Positions 34,844 to 42,774 of a stretch of 64,000 nucleotides of DNA are shown piece by piece (within the stretch, counting starts at the first letter, position 1; each line of letters begins with the position of its first letter). The notes below the pieces were generated by a model. That model was not told where the DNA came from. It saw only the letters and a program-made list of their open reading frames with translations, and made no database searches. The DNA is taken from NCBI GenBank assembly GCA_040399685.1, contig JBBART010000001.1, positions 290,092-354,091 of the forward strand, read 5' to 3'. This DNA comes from CAIQQQ01 sp040399685. GTDB lineage: Bacteria > Pseudomonadota > Alphaproteobacteria > Acetobacterales > Acetobacteraceae. The position numbers and the translations under genes are program-made.

Positions 34844-34964
34844 CTTCTTTTTCTGAAGAAAAAGAAGCAAAAAGACTTTCATTCATTTCGGTGCTTGGTG
34901 TGGCAGATGCCGCGCCAAGCGTATAAATTCATGACGTTTTTTGGTTTTTTTTCAAAAAAGAATC
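34844..34964. repeat. Intergenic three-hairpin repeat, copy D
   Basis: CTTCTTTTTC-TGAA-GAAAAAGAAG (34844-34867) is intact. The central stem is GCTTGGTGTGGC-AGAT-GCCGCGCCAAGC, with two G-U wobble pairs when read as plus-strand RNA. The last hairpin (around 34942-34964) is degenerate. Unlike the other copies, it lies between two genes in the same direction, just after the stop of the dioxygenase gene. Confidence 0.88.
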
Positions 34965-34970
34965 TCTTTT

Positions 34971-35873
34971 TCAACTTATGGGCGGGGTGGGCAGCGTGGC
35001 CTCGCCGGGCATCATCATCAGGGTGTGGTTCATGGTGTACCAGGGGCCGGCGACGTCCGGCGCCGGCGGGGCATCGGTGTGGCGCGTGAAGGTGCCGATC
35101 AGGTGTTCGGTGACGCCGAACGTGACGTCGTCGGCGAGGTTTTTCTCGTCGCTCACGAAAATCTGGCTGATCAGGGTTTTATAGCCGGGTTTGAACGCCA
35201 GGAAATGCAGATGCGCCGGGCGCAGCGGTTCGCGTTGTTGGGCTGCCAGCAACGGGCCGGTGGGGCCGTGGGTGGGAATGGGGTAGCCCACCGGGCGCAC
35301 GGTACGAAACGAGAAGCTGCCGTTGGCATCGGTGATGAACTTGCCGCGCAAATTCATGTCGGCCTGGTTTTCGTCCTGCACATCATACATGCCGACGGTG
35401 GAGGCGTGCCAGACATCGACCTCAACGCCGGCCAACGGCGCGCCCGTGAGGTCGGTGATGCGCAGGGTGGCAAACAACGCGGGGCCGGGTGTTTCGGAGC
35501 GGATGATGGAGCCGCCGTTTTCGGTCAGCGGGTGGCCCAGCCGCCAGAACGGGCCGAGGAGGGCGGCTGCCGGTTCGGTGGCACCGCCGGCGCCGTTGGT
35601 GAGCATGCAGGCGAGGGTGGAGATGCCCAGGATGTCGGCGAAGATCATGCCCTCGTTATGGCTGTCGTTGGTGGACTGGCCGATGGCGTTGAGGAAGGCG
35701 ATGCCGGTGTCGAACTCGGCTTCGGTGGGGCGCACTTCACGCACGAAATCATGCATGTGGCGCACGAGGGAGCTCATCACCGCGCGCAGTCGTTCCGGCC
35801 CGTGTTGCATCGCAGCAATAACGATGGGGGTGACTGATTCTTGTGTGTCGATCAGTTTTTTTCTGTCGCTCAT
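34971..35873 (-). CDS. Intradiol ring-cleavage dioxygenase (catechol/hydroxyquinol 1,2-dioxygenase type)
   Basis: The 300-residue protein has an N-terminal helical dioxygenase domain (about 20-110) and the catalytic beta domain. The non-haem Fe(III) ligands are recognisable: Tyr163 in GMYD, Tyr197 in VGYP, and His221 and His223 in RPAHLHF. Such enzymes open catechol or hydroxyquinol rings between the hydroxyls to give muconate or maleylacetate. The N-terminal domain and length fit either substrate. The downstream MDR and SDR genes could process the products. The ATG at 35873 is preceded by GGGAG; repeat copy D follows the stop. Confidence 0.9.
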   Translation of the reverse strand: MSDRKKLIDTQESVTPIVIAAMQHGPERLRAVMSSLVRHMHDFVREVRPTEAEFDTGIAFLNAIGQSTNDSHNEGMIFADILGISTLACMLTNGAGGATEPAAALLGPFWRLGHPLTENGGSIIRSETPGPALFATLRITDLTGAPLAGVEVDVWHASTVGMYDVQDENQADMNLRGKFITDANGSFSFRTVRPVGYPIPTHGPTGPLLAAQQREPLRPAHLHFLAFKPGYKTLISQIFVSDEKNLADDVTFGVTEHLIGTFTRHTDAPPAPDVAGPWYTMNHTLMMMPGEATLPTPPIS

Positions 35874-35947
35874 GTTCTTGGCTCCCCGCACGTCTTCGTC
35901 GTTAGACCAAGTCCGGGATCGGCACAACAATATGCGAACGGGTGGTC

Positions 35948-36481
35948 CTACGTGGGGTCGAGGTCGTTGATGCTCATATCGGCACGCGCCCACCAACGCG
36001 GGGCAAGCTGTGCGGCCGGCAGCATCGGCGCTGGATCGCCGGTGTAGGTGACGGTATTGGTCGGCGTCTCCTGGATTTCGATCGATGCGCAGGACAGCCT
36101 TCCACCATCGGCCGCCAGCAGGGCGTTCAGCTTGGACATCATGCAGCAGGCCAGCATCTCGGTGGTCGGATCGCCGGGTGTGATCAGCAGGCGGGCGGCG
36201 CGTGCGGGTTCATGCGCCTGGAACCAATCGATCAACGGATCGTGATCGGATAACTGGAAGGCGTGGTCGACATGGTTGTCGATCCAGCGATGCCATGCCG
36301 ATTTGGCGCGCTCGAACGTCTCGACCATGTTGACGCGGCCATCGAGCGGCGTCGGCGCGGTGGCCTGCAGCCGGACCGTGACGTATTCATTGTGGCCATG
36401 CGGCGTGGCGCATTTTTCTGATTCGCCCGCGATCAGACGGTGAGCCATGGAATAGCGCCGGCTGAAGACGAGGCTGAACAC
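35948..36481 (-). CDS. 6-pyruvoyl-tetrahydropterin synthase/QueD-like protein
   Basis: The 177-residue product shows the T-fold signature of 6-carboxytetrahydropterin synthase: VFSLVFSRRYSMAHRLIAG, the catalytic Cys in KCATPHGHNEY with the zinc-binding HGH, NHVDHAFQL, GDPTTEMLA and the pterin-anchoring Glu in IQETPTNTV. It is about 50 residues longer than QueD, with an insertion in the middle and a C-terminal tail. The start is inferred as the GTG at 36481 with GGAG eight bases upstream, which places the motif as in the family. It lies downstream of the hydantoinase genes, not with other queuosine genes, so its role is uncertain. Confidence 0.82.
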   Translation of the reverse strand: MFSLVFSRRYSMAHRLIAGESEKCATPHGHNEYVTVRLQATAPTPLDGRVNMVETFERAKSAWHRWIDNHVDHAFQLSDHDPLIDWFQAHEPARAARLLITPGDPTTEMLACCMMSKLNALLAADGGRLSCASIEIQETPTNTVTYTGDPAPMLPAAQLAPRWWARADMSINDLDPT

Positions 36482-36558
36482 AGGCGTTCTCCGAGATCGT
36501 TCTTCGCTTCGCAATAGCCCAGGTTGGGTCCGGGCGCCACTGATGGCCCATGACCATC

Positions 36559-38631
36559 CTAAGTCAATTGCAACACAATGTTTCCAAACGCGTCGCGTGC
36601 GGCGGTGCAGCCGGGTGGAACGAGGCAGGTTGCGTCGTATTCCTGGATGATGAGCGGGCCGGGCCGTGCGGTGTCGGTGAGGGCAGCACGGGGCAGGACA
36701 GGGGTTTGAATCCAGCCCGGGCCGTCGAACCACACCTGGCGTTGGTTGGGCGCCTGGCCTTGGCCGGGGGGCATGGAATCGGGCAGGCGCGCCTGCTCCG
36801 GCACGCCGCGGGCGATCAGGGCGAGGCTGGTGATCTCCACCGGGTCGCCCTCAGGCGCGCTGAAGCCGTAGGTGCGGGCGTGTTCGATGCCGAAGGCGCA
36901 AGGGAGGTCGGCGAGGATGCCGGCGGCTTGGGTGAGATGGAGCGGGACGGCGATCTCGCTGGACTGGCCGACATAGCGGGCCATGGCGGTGAGCCGGGTT
37001 TGGCGGCGGTCCGGGGGGAAGCCGTCGGCGGCGAGGCGTTGGTCGCCTTCTGTCAGCAGGGAGTGCAGGACGGATTGCAGGGCATCGGTTGCCGCGTGGT
37101 CGGTGCGGGCGCGGAAGCTGCGGGAGAGGTGGTGCTCGGTGTCGGCCAGCAGCAGGCCGAAGGCGCTGAACAGGCCGGGCATGGGTGGGATGATGACGCG
37201 GCTGATGCCGAGTTCGGCGGCGATGGCGGCGGCGAACAGGGGGCCGTTGCCGCCGAATGCCATCATGCTGCAGGCCCGCACGTCTCGCCCGCGTTCGACG
37301 CTGACGGCGCGGATGGCGCGCATCATGGTGTGGGCGGCGATGCGCAACATGCCGAGGGCCGCCTGCTGGACGGACAGGCCCATGGGATGTGCCAGATGGG
37401 TTTGCACCGCTGCCGTGGCGGCTGCGAGGTTGAGGGGCAGCGTGCCGCCGGCGAGGCCGGCAGGGTCCAGATAGCCGAGCACGAGGTTGCAGTCGGTGAT
37501 GGTGGGGGCTGTGCCGCCCCGGCCGTAGCAGGCGGGGCCGGGGTCGGCGCCGGCGGATTGTGGGCCGACCTTGGGGGCGCCGGCCGGGTCGATGCGGCAG
37601 ATGGAGCCGCCGCCGGCGCCGACTTCGGCGAGGTCGATGGCCGGAAGTTTCAGGATGTAGCCGCCGCCGACCAAAAGGCGGGCGCCGGCCATGACGCCGC
37701 CGCCGACCTCCATGGCCTCGGCGCGCATGACTTCGCCATGTTCGACCAGGCCGGCCTTGGCGGTGGTGCCGCCCATGTCGAAGGTGATCATGCTGTCTTC
37801 GCCGAGCCTGGTGGCCAGCACGGCGGCGCCCACCACGCCGGCGGCGGGGCCGGATTCCACGATCTGGGCCGGAAAGTCGGCCGCGTGGCGGGAGGAGGCG
37901 AGGCCGCCGTTGGATTGCATGAGGCGCACCGGGGCTGCGATGCCCATGCCGTCCAGCCGCGTTTGCAGCGAGCGGAGATAGTGGCGCACGACCGGCTGGA
38001 TGGCGGCGTTGACGACGGTGGTGCTGGTGCGGGGGTATTCCTTGATCTCGGGCAGGATCTCGTGGCTGACGCTGATGGCCATCTCCGGCATCGCGGCGCG
38101 CAGGGCGGTGGCGATGCGGCGTTCGTGGTCGGGGTTGGCGTAGCTGTGCAGCAGGCAGATGGCCACGCTTTGCACCTGGGCGGCGATGATCTGGCGGATC
38201 GCCTCGTCCACTGAGGCTTGGTCCAGCTGGATGGAGATGCTGCCGTCGGGGCGTGTTTTCTCGGTGACCTCCAGGCGGAGGTGGCGGGGCACCAGCGGGG
38301 GTGGCTTGGTCCAGTTGATGTCGTAGAGGCGGGGCATGCGCAGATCGCGGATTTCCAGCACGTCGCGGAAGCCGCGGGTGGTGATGAGGGCTGTGAGCGC
38401 GGTCTTGTGCTCCAGGATGGTGTTGGAGCCGATGGTGGTGGCGTGCAGCAGTTCGTCCACCTGCTGGGCCTCGTCTGGGGCGGTGAACAGTTCGGTCAGG
38501 CCGCGTTCGATGCCGATGGAATAGTCCTGCGGCGTGGAGGGGGTTTTGACGGTGCGGACCAGGCCATCGGAATCGATGGCCACGATGTCGGTGAAGGTGC
38601 CGCCGATGTCGACGCCAACGCGGAGGCTCAT
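36559..38631 (-). CDS. Hydantoinase/oxoprolinase family protein, HyuA subunit
   Basis: This 690-residue protein begins MSLRVGVDIGGTFTDIVAIDSDG, the ATP-phosphate motif of the hydantoinase A/oxoprolinase family, and contains the MTFDMGGTTAKAGLV second motif near residue 290 and the ACSMMAFGGNGPLFAAAIA segment near 460. With HyuB it forms an ATP-dependent amidohydrolase or carboxylase (N-methylhydantoinase, oxoprolinase and acetone/acetophenone carboxylase relatives). It overlaps hyuB by four bases (ATGA). The reaction cannot be fixed from sequence. Confidence 0.92.
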   Translation of the reverse strand: MSLRVGVDIGGTFTDIVAIDSDGLVRTVKTPSTPQDYSIGIERGLTELFTAPDEAQQVDELLHATTIGSNTILEHKTALTALITTRGFRDVLEIRDLRMPRLYDINWTKPPPLVPRHLRLEVTEKTRPDGSISIQLDQASVDEAIRQIIAAQVQSVAICLLHSYANPDHERRIATALRAAMPEMAISVSHEILPEIKEYPRTSTTVVNAAIQPVVRHYLRSLQTRLDGMGIAAPVRLMQSNGGLASSRHAADFPAQIVESGPAAGVVGAAVLATRLGEDSMITFDMGGTTAKAGLVEHGEVMRAEAMEVGGGVMAGARLLVGGGYILKLPAIDLAEVGAGGGSICRIDPAGAPKVGPQSAGADPGPACYGRGGTAPTITDCNLVLGYLDPAGLAGGTLPLNLAAATAAVQTHLAHPMGLSVQQAALGMLRIAAHTMMRAIRAVSVERGRDVRACSMMAFGGNGPLFAAAIAAELGISRVIIPPMPGLFSAFGLLLADTEHHLSRSFRARTDHAATDALQSVLHSLLTEGDQRLAADGFPPDRRQTRLTAMARYVGQSSEIAVPLHLTQAAGILADLPCAFGIEHARTYGFSAPEGDPVEITSLALIARGVPEQARLPDSMPPGQGQAPNQRQVWFDGPGWIQTPVLPRAALTDTARPGPLIIQEYDATCLVPPGCTAARDAFGNIVLQLT

Positions 38632-40451
38632 GATGTGTGGTCCTGGCTGGATTCGTGAAGCGGGTGCCAGGCGGGGCTGGGGGCAGGGCCGCGTTGGGTT
38701 TTGAGGTGCTGGCGCAGGGCGATGGTGGCGGGCGCGTCGATGACCGGGGGCGTGGAATGGGAGACGACGCCGTAGTCGCGGTGGGCGGCCTGGTGGGTGA
38801 TCTTGCCGGAGAGCAGGTCAGAGGCGACGGCGGCGAGGTCGCGGGTCAGCGGGTCGCCCCAGCCGCCGGCGCCGGGGAGTTCGTGGCGGAAGATCTGGCC
38901 GCTGCGCAGGGTCATGGTCAATTTGGCCGCGAGTTGTTGTTCGCTGGGCTGGCCGGGGTTCATGACGTTGCGGCTGGGCGCGCCGGGGCCGCCGCCTTGC
39001 AGGCCGTAGGGGCGGTGGGTGGCGCGGTCGGCGCGGACCTGGAGGATGCCTTCGGCCTCCAGCATGCGCCAGGTGCGGCGCAGGCTGACGCCGCCACGGA
39101 ATTGTCCGGGGCCGCCGGTGTCGGGCACCATTTCGTAGTCCAGCACTTCCAGCGGGTTCTCGGCCTCGATCACCTCGATGGAGAAGCTGGCCATGTTGGC
39201 GAACATGTTGGTGTTGCCGTCCAGACCGTCGCGCGTGGGCCTTCCGCCCCAGGCGCCGGACATGAAATCGACGTAGATGAAGGGCTTTCGGTCGCTGTCG
39301 GTGCCGCCGATGGTCAGGCCGGTGTTGCCGCCGTCCGACGCTGCGAAGACCAGATGGGGGTAGAGCTGCGCCAGGGCGCCGAACGCGCAGTCGGCGGCGC
39401 GAAAACCGGTCAGGCCGCGGGCGGCGCAGGCGGCGGGGGGCAGGGCGTTGGTGATGGTGCCGGGTGGGGCGATGACCTCGATGGCGCGGAAGACGCCGTC
39501 ATTGTTGGCCATGTTGATCGACAGCACGCATTTGGCCGCACAGTAGCTGGCGCCGGCGGTGTAGCTCCAGGTGTTGTTGATGGCACCCTTCACCTGCGGG
39601 CTGGAGCCGGTCCAGTCGAACACCATCGAGGTGCCGGATTTGGTGACGGTGCAGACCAGCTTGATGGGCACGCCGGCGTCGATCTGGTCGTCGTCGATCC
39701 AGTCGGTGAAGGTGGCGGTGCCGTCGGCCAGTTCGGACAGGCAATGGCGGGTGAGGCGCTCGGAATGGTCCATCGTCTCGCAGAGCAGGGCCTGCATTTC
39801 GGGCACGCCGTGGCGGGAGACGAGATCGGTGATGCCGCGAATTGCGATTTCGCAGGCGGCCAGCTGGGCGCGCAGGTCGCCCATCACCCGCTCGGGCAGG
39901 CGGACGTTGCGTTGCAGCAGGCGAAGGAGCGTGGCGTTGGGGATGCCGGCATCGTGCAGCTTCAGCGGCGGGATGCGGAAGCCTTCGGCGAAGATCTCGG
40001 TGCTGTCGGAGGCGTTGGAGCCGGGGACGCGGCCGCCGACATCGGTGTGGTGGCAGACGGTGGTGGCCCAGGCGATGGGACGGGCGCTGCCCGCGGTGAA
40101 GGCGGGGCGCATGACGAAGATGTCCGGCAGGTGCATGCCGCCCTCGTAGGGGTCGTTCATGATCAGCACGTCGCCTTCGGCGATATCGTCGCCGAAATGG
40201 CGCAGGCAGGCCTGCAGCGCCTGGGGGATGGAGGCGAGATGGCCGGGCAGGGACAGGCCTTGCGCCACCAGCCGGCCATCGGCGTCGCAGATGGCGGTGC
40301 TGAAATCCATGATGTTCTTCAGCACGCCGGAATAGGCGGCGCGGTAGATGGTCAGCGCCATTTCATCCGCCAGCGCCACGACGGCGTTGCGGAACAATTC
40401 GGCGGTGATCGGGTCGGGCGGGGCAGGCTGCGGGGCGGAATGATCGTGCAT
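38628..40451 (-). CDS. Hydantoinase family protein, HyuB subunit
   Basis: The 607-residue partner starts with DPITAELFRNAVVALADEMALTIYRAAYSGVLKNIMDFSTAICDADGRLVAQG, the HyuB signature, and carries GDVLIMNDPYEGGMHLPDIFVMRPAF, FDWTGSSPQVKGAINNTWSYT and GGWGDPL near the C-terminus. The ATG at 40451 is chosen because it precedes the conserved domain; the frame runs further upstream antisense to a glutathione transferase gene. It is divergent from that gene and the first gene of a run with hyuA and the QueD-like gene. Confidence 0.92.
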   Translation of the reverse strand: MHDHSAPQPAPPDPITAELFRNAVVALADEMALTIYRAAYSGVLKNIMDFSTAICDADGRLVAQGLSLPGHLASIPQALQACLRHFGDDIAEGDVLIMNDPYEGGMHLPDIFVMRPAFTAGSARPIAWATTVCHHTDVGGRVPGSNASDSTEIFAEGFRIPPLKLHDAGIPNATLLRLLQRNVRLPERVMGDLRAQLAACEIAIRGITDLVSRHGVPEMQALLCETMDHSERLTRHCLSELADGTATFTDWIDDDQIDAGVPIKLVCTVTKSGTSMVFDWTGSSPQVKGAINNTWSYTAGASYCAAKCVLSINMANNDGVFRAIEVIAPPGTITNALPPAACAARGLTGFRAADCAFGALAQLYPHLVFAASDGGNTGLTIGGTDSDRKPFIYVDFMSGAWGGRPTRDGLDGNTNMFANMASFSIEVIEAENPLEVLDYEMVPDTGGPGQFRGGVSLRRTWRMLEAEGILQVRADRATHRPYGLQGGGPGAPSRNVMNPGQPSEQQLAAKLTMTLRSGQIFRHELPGAGGWGDPLTRDLAAVASDLLSGKITHQAAHRDYGVVSHSTPPVIDAPATIALRQHLKTQRGPAPSPAWHPLHESSQDHTS

Positions 40452-40529
40452 GGGTGGAAAGCTTAAACAGCAAGTTGCATCCTGGCGATGCGTTGGGAGT
40501 GGTTTATTTTGCGGATTGGAGGGGCGGGG

Positions 40530-41135
40530 ATGATCAAGGTTTATGGCATGGCGATGTCTGGGAATTGCTGGAAGGCGGCGCAGATCCTCCGCCTGACAGG
40601 GCGGGCGTTTGCCTGGGTGGAAACCGATCCGAACCGGGGCGATACGCGCACCGAGGCGTTCCTGGCGCTCAATCCGCAGGCCGAGGTGCCGGTGGTGGTG
40701 TTGGCGGACGGCACGGTGCTGACCCAGTCCAACGCCATCCTGGCGCATTTGGCCGAAGGCACGCCATGGATGCCGGCTCCCGGCCTGTTGCGCACCCGCG
40801 TTCTGTCGTGGCTGTTCTGGGAGCAATACAGCCACGAGCCGTATATCGCCGTGGCACGCAACCTGATCGCCTATCGCGGCCTGAAGCAGCAGGAGGCGGC
40901 CCGGCTTGCGGTCTGCGCCGAGCGAGGGGGGCGGGCGCTGGGGGTGATGCAGCAGCGATTGGCGCAGCATGACTGGCTTGTGGATGGCGGCCCGACCATC
41001 GCTGACCTGGCGTTGTTCGCCTACACGCATGTGGCGTTCGAGGGGGAGTTCGACCTGGCGCGCACGCCGGCAGTGGCCGCCTGGGTGGCGCGGGTGGCCG
41101 CACTTCCTGGTATCGTTCAGTTGCAGCAATCATAA
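40530..41135 (+). CDS. Glutathione S-transferase family protein
   Basis: This 201-residue protein has the thioredoxin-like N-terminal domain (MIKVYGMAMSGNCWKAAQILRLTGRAF), NPQAEVPVVVLADGTVLTQSNAILAHLA with the glutathione-contacting QSNAI, and a C-terminal helical domain ending in TIADLALFAYTHVAFEGEFDL. The ATG at 40530 is preceded by GGAGGGGCGGGG. It is divergent from hyuB by 78 bp and may act in the same pathway, for example on an electrophilic intermediate, but that is inference. Confidence 0.9.
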   Translation: MIKVYGMAMSGNCWKAAQILRLTGRAFAWVETDPNRGDTRTEAFLALNPQAEVPVVVLADGTVLTQSNAILAHLAEGTPWMPAPGLLRTRVLSWLFWEQYSHEPYIAVARNLIAYRGLKQQEAARLAVCAERGGRALGVMQQRLAQHDWLVDGGPTIADLALFAYTHVAFEGEFDLARTPAVAAWVARVAALPGIVQLQQS

Positions 41136-41265
41136 CAGAGGCGATCAGGAAGGGTGACGATATCGAGAGCAAAAGATCGGCCATATTTTAGCCTCACACA
41201 AAGGGTATTTATTTTAGGTGATCGACGTGTTCGCTTTGTTCCTTGCGGGTCTTTCATGATTTTTT

Positions 41266-41290
41266 GGAACGATAGTGCCTATATATCGTT
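41266..41290 (+). promoter_or_regulatory. EcfG-type (general stress response) promoter
   Basis: GGAAC at 41266-41270 and CGTT at 41287-41290 are spaced by exactly 16 bases, matching the alphaproteobacterial EcfG sigma-factor consensus GGAAC-N16/17-CGTT. It lies about 60 bp before the start of the small secreted protein at 41352, within a 216-bp AT-rich gene-free stretch. Confidence 0.68.
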
Positions 41291-41351
41291 AGATTAACTG
41301 TTGAATTCATCAGTCAACGCCAGCCGAACGGGCGTTGTGGGGAGTAGGCAT

Positions 41352-41693
41352 ATGATCCGATCTTTGGTTCTTGGCACCGTTTTGCTGGCATCGGCTCTCG
41401 TGCTGCCGAGCGTGGCGCACGCTGACCAGGATGGGCATCGTGGCGGTGGTGGCGATTGGCGTGGGCATGGCGAGCGTGGCCGTGGCGACCACGGTCGTGG
41501 CGGCTGGGGTTGGCGCGCCCCCCGCGTGATCGTGCAACAGGGCTTTGGCCCGCCGCCGGTTTATTACGCACCGCCGCCTGTTTATTATGCGCCGCCGCCG
41601 GTGTTCTATCAGCAACCCCCTGTCGTGTATCAGCAGAACCCGGTCTACGTGGCGCCGAGCATTTCCCTGGGTGTCAATATTCCGTTGCGCTGA
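41352..41693 (+). CDS. Small secreted protein with PPPVYY repeats
   Basis: The 113-residue protein has a Sec signal peptide (MIRSLVLGTVLLASALVLPSVAHA, cleavage near 24), a Gly/His/Arg-rich stretch (about 27-50, with GHGERGRGDHGRGG) and a Pro/Tyr repeat region in which PPPVYYAP and variants recur (about 66-95). It ends SISLGVNIPLR, similar to small periplasmic proteins that end in a beta strand. The function is unknown. An EcfG-type promoter precedes it, so it is probably a stress-induced envelope protein. GGGGAG precedes the ATG. Confidence 0.8.
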   Translation: MIRSLVLGTVLLASALVLPSVAHADQDGHRGGGGDWRGHGERGRGDHGRGGWGWRAPRVIVQQGFGPPPVYYAPPPVYYAPPPVFYQQPPVVYQQNPVYVAPSISLGVNIPLR

Positions 41694-41764
41694 ACTGGAA
41701 CGATGCGGACATCGCTGCGTTATCAATTTGATCGACGACCAACGACGCGACATAGGTGGACGAC

Positions 41765-42058
41765 ATGAAATTCCTCACCACGGCGACTGTTCTGGGCGGG
41801 CTGGTGGCCTCACTCGCCGGCTGCACCAATCCGTATGATCCAGGACAGCGCGCCCTTGGCGGCGCCGCACTCGGGGCAGGCGCGGGGGCGGCCATCGGCG
41901 CCCTTGCCGGTGGCGGCAGTGGCGCGTTGACCGGCGCCTTGCTGGGTGGCGCGGTTGGCGCCGTGGGCGGGGCTGTGACGACGCCGACACCGCCGCCCCA
42001 GCAGCAATATTACGCGCCGCCGCCGCCGCCGCGGCAATCCGGTCCGTATCGTTATTGA
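41765..42058 (+). CDS. Glycine-zipper lipoprotein
   Basis: The 97-residue precursor has a lipobox LAGC with Cys20 as the lipidation site. The middle is a glycine-zipper region (GGAALGAGAGAAIGALAGGGSGALTGALLGGAVG) like those of SmpA/OmlA- or Lpp-type 17-kDa surface antigens, and the tail is Pro/Gln/Tyr-rich (PPPQQQYYAPPPPP). AGGTGG lies five bases before the ATG at 41765. It probably associates with the outer membrane and follows the PPPVYY protein in the same stress-linked set. Confidence 0.85.
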   Translation: MKFLTTATVLGGLVASLAGCTNPYDPGQRALGGAALGAGAGAAIGALAGGGSGALTGALLGGAVGAVGGAVTTPTPPPQQQYYAPPPPPRQSGPYRY

Positions 42059-42071
42059 TCGGACGCATCGC

Positions 42072-42749
42072 ATGACCCGATCAATAACGGCGATGGCCTT
42101 GTGTGCAGGGGCGATGGTGGCCTGTTCCGCCCCCGCTTTTGCGCAAACCCATGTTCTCGCCTCATCCGGCCTGTGGTCGACCTATGGCGGCACTGTTGGC
42201 GACAATCGCTCGGTGTGCGGGCTGACGACGGTGGGGCCGGATGGGCGGCGGATCAACGTGCAGCAATTCGGTGGCGAATCCGGTATCGAACTGGAATTGC
42301 AGAAGGACAGCTGGGCCATTCCGCCCAGCACGCCGCTGGACCTGCGCATCCAGTTCGACCGCAGCGAGCCGTTGCCGGCGCGTGCGACGGGGCGTGGCCG
42401 GCAGGTGGATGTGCGGATGTCGTTCGACGAATCGATCCCGTTCATGCGCGCCTTGCGCAACGGCCAGCAGATTCGCATCCTGTTCGTGAGTGGCAACGAG
42501 GGCGTGTGGACCGGCGGTCTGGCGGGCAGCGGGCGGGCGATCGACGCCTTCAACGAATGCCGCGCACAGACCATCTCCACCACGCCGACGCAGCCTTTTG
42601 CCCAGCCGGACCCGACACCCAAGGCAGCACCGGTGCCCGAGGGGCCGACGCAGCCGTTCAGCCCAACCACAGGTTCGGCCACGCCGGGTGAGCCACCATC
42701 GGGCTTGCCGCCTTTGCCGCTGGCGACGGGCGTGCCGCCGCGCAGCTGA
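42072..42749 (+). CDS. Periplasmic hypothetical protein with proline-rich C-terminus
   Basis: This 225-residue protein has a signal peptide (MTRSITAMALCAGAMVACSAPAFA, cleavage near 24-25), one globular domain of about 130 residues (STYGGTVGDNRSVCGLTTVG onwards, with RIQFDRSEP and a final Cys in FNECRAQT) and a Pro/Thr-rich tail of about 60 residues. I do not recognise the family. It begins 13 bp after the lipoprotein gene and ends 6 bp from the convergent sensor kinase. Confidence 0.78.
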   Translation: MTRSITAMALCAGAMVACSAPAFAQTHVLASSGLWSTYGGTVGDNRSVCGLTTVGPDGRRINVQQFGGESGIELELQKDSWAIPPSTPLDLRIQFDRSEPLPARATGRGRQVDVRMSFDESIPFMRALRNGQQIRILFVSGNEGVWTGGLAGSGRAIDAFNECRAQTISTTPTQPFAQPDPTPKAAPVPEGPTQPFSPTTGSATPGEPPSGLPPLPLATGVPPRS

Positions 42750-42754
42750 GAGCG

Positions 42755-42774
42755 ATCAGGCTGTTCGGCCTGAT
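42755..42774. terminator. Short hairpin at the end of two convergent genes
   Basis: ATCAGGC and GCCTGAT form a seven-pair stem with a six-base loop where the hypothetical protein and the sensor kinase genes meet. No T-run follows, so a terminator role is weakly supported. Confidence 0.3.

Noticed and set aside
36550..40466. Two long plus-strand open frames (554 and 609 codons) opposite the hydantoinase genes
   Set aside because: Their translations are Gly/Ala/Asp/Val-rich with no domain pattern; they are mirror frames of high-GC HyuA and HyuB coding.
41545..41660. Repeated PPPVYYAP coding units considered as a CRISPR or tandem repeat array
   Set aside because: The repeats are in frame, short and degenerate inside a signal-peptide protein; there are no spacers.
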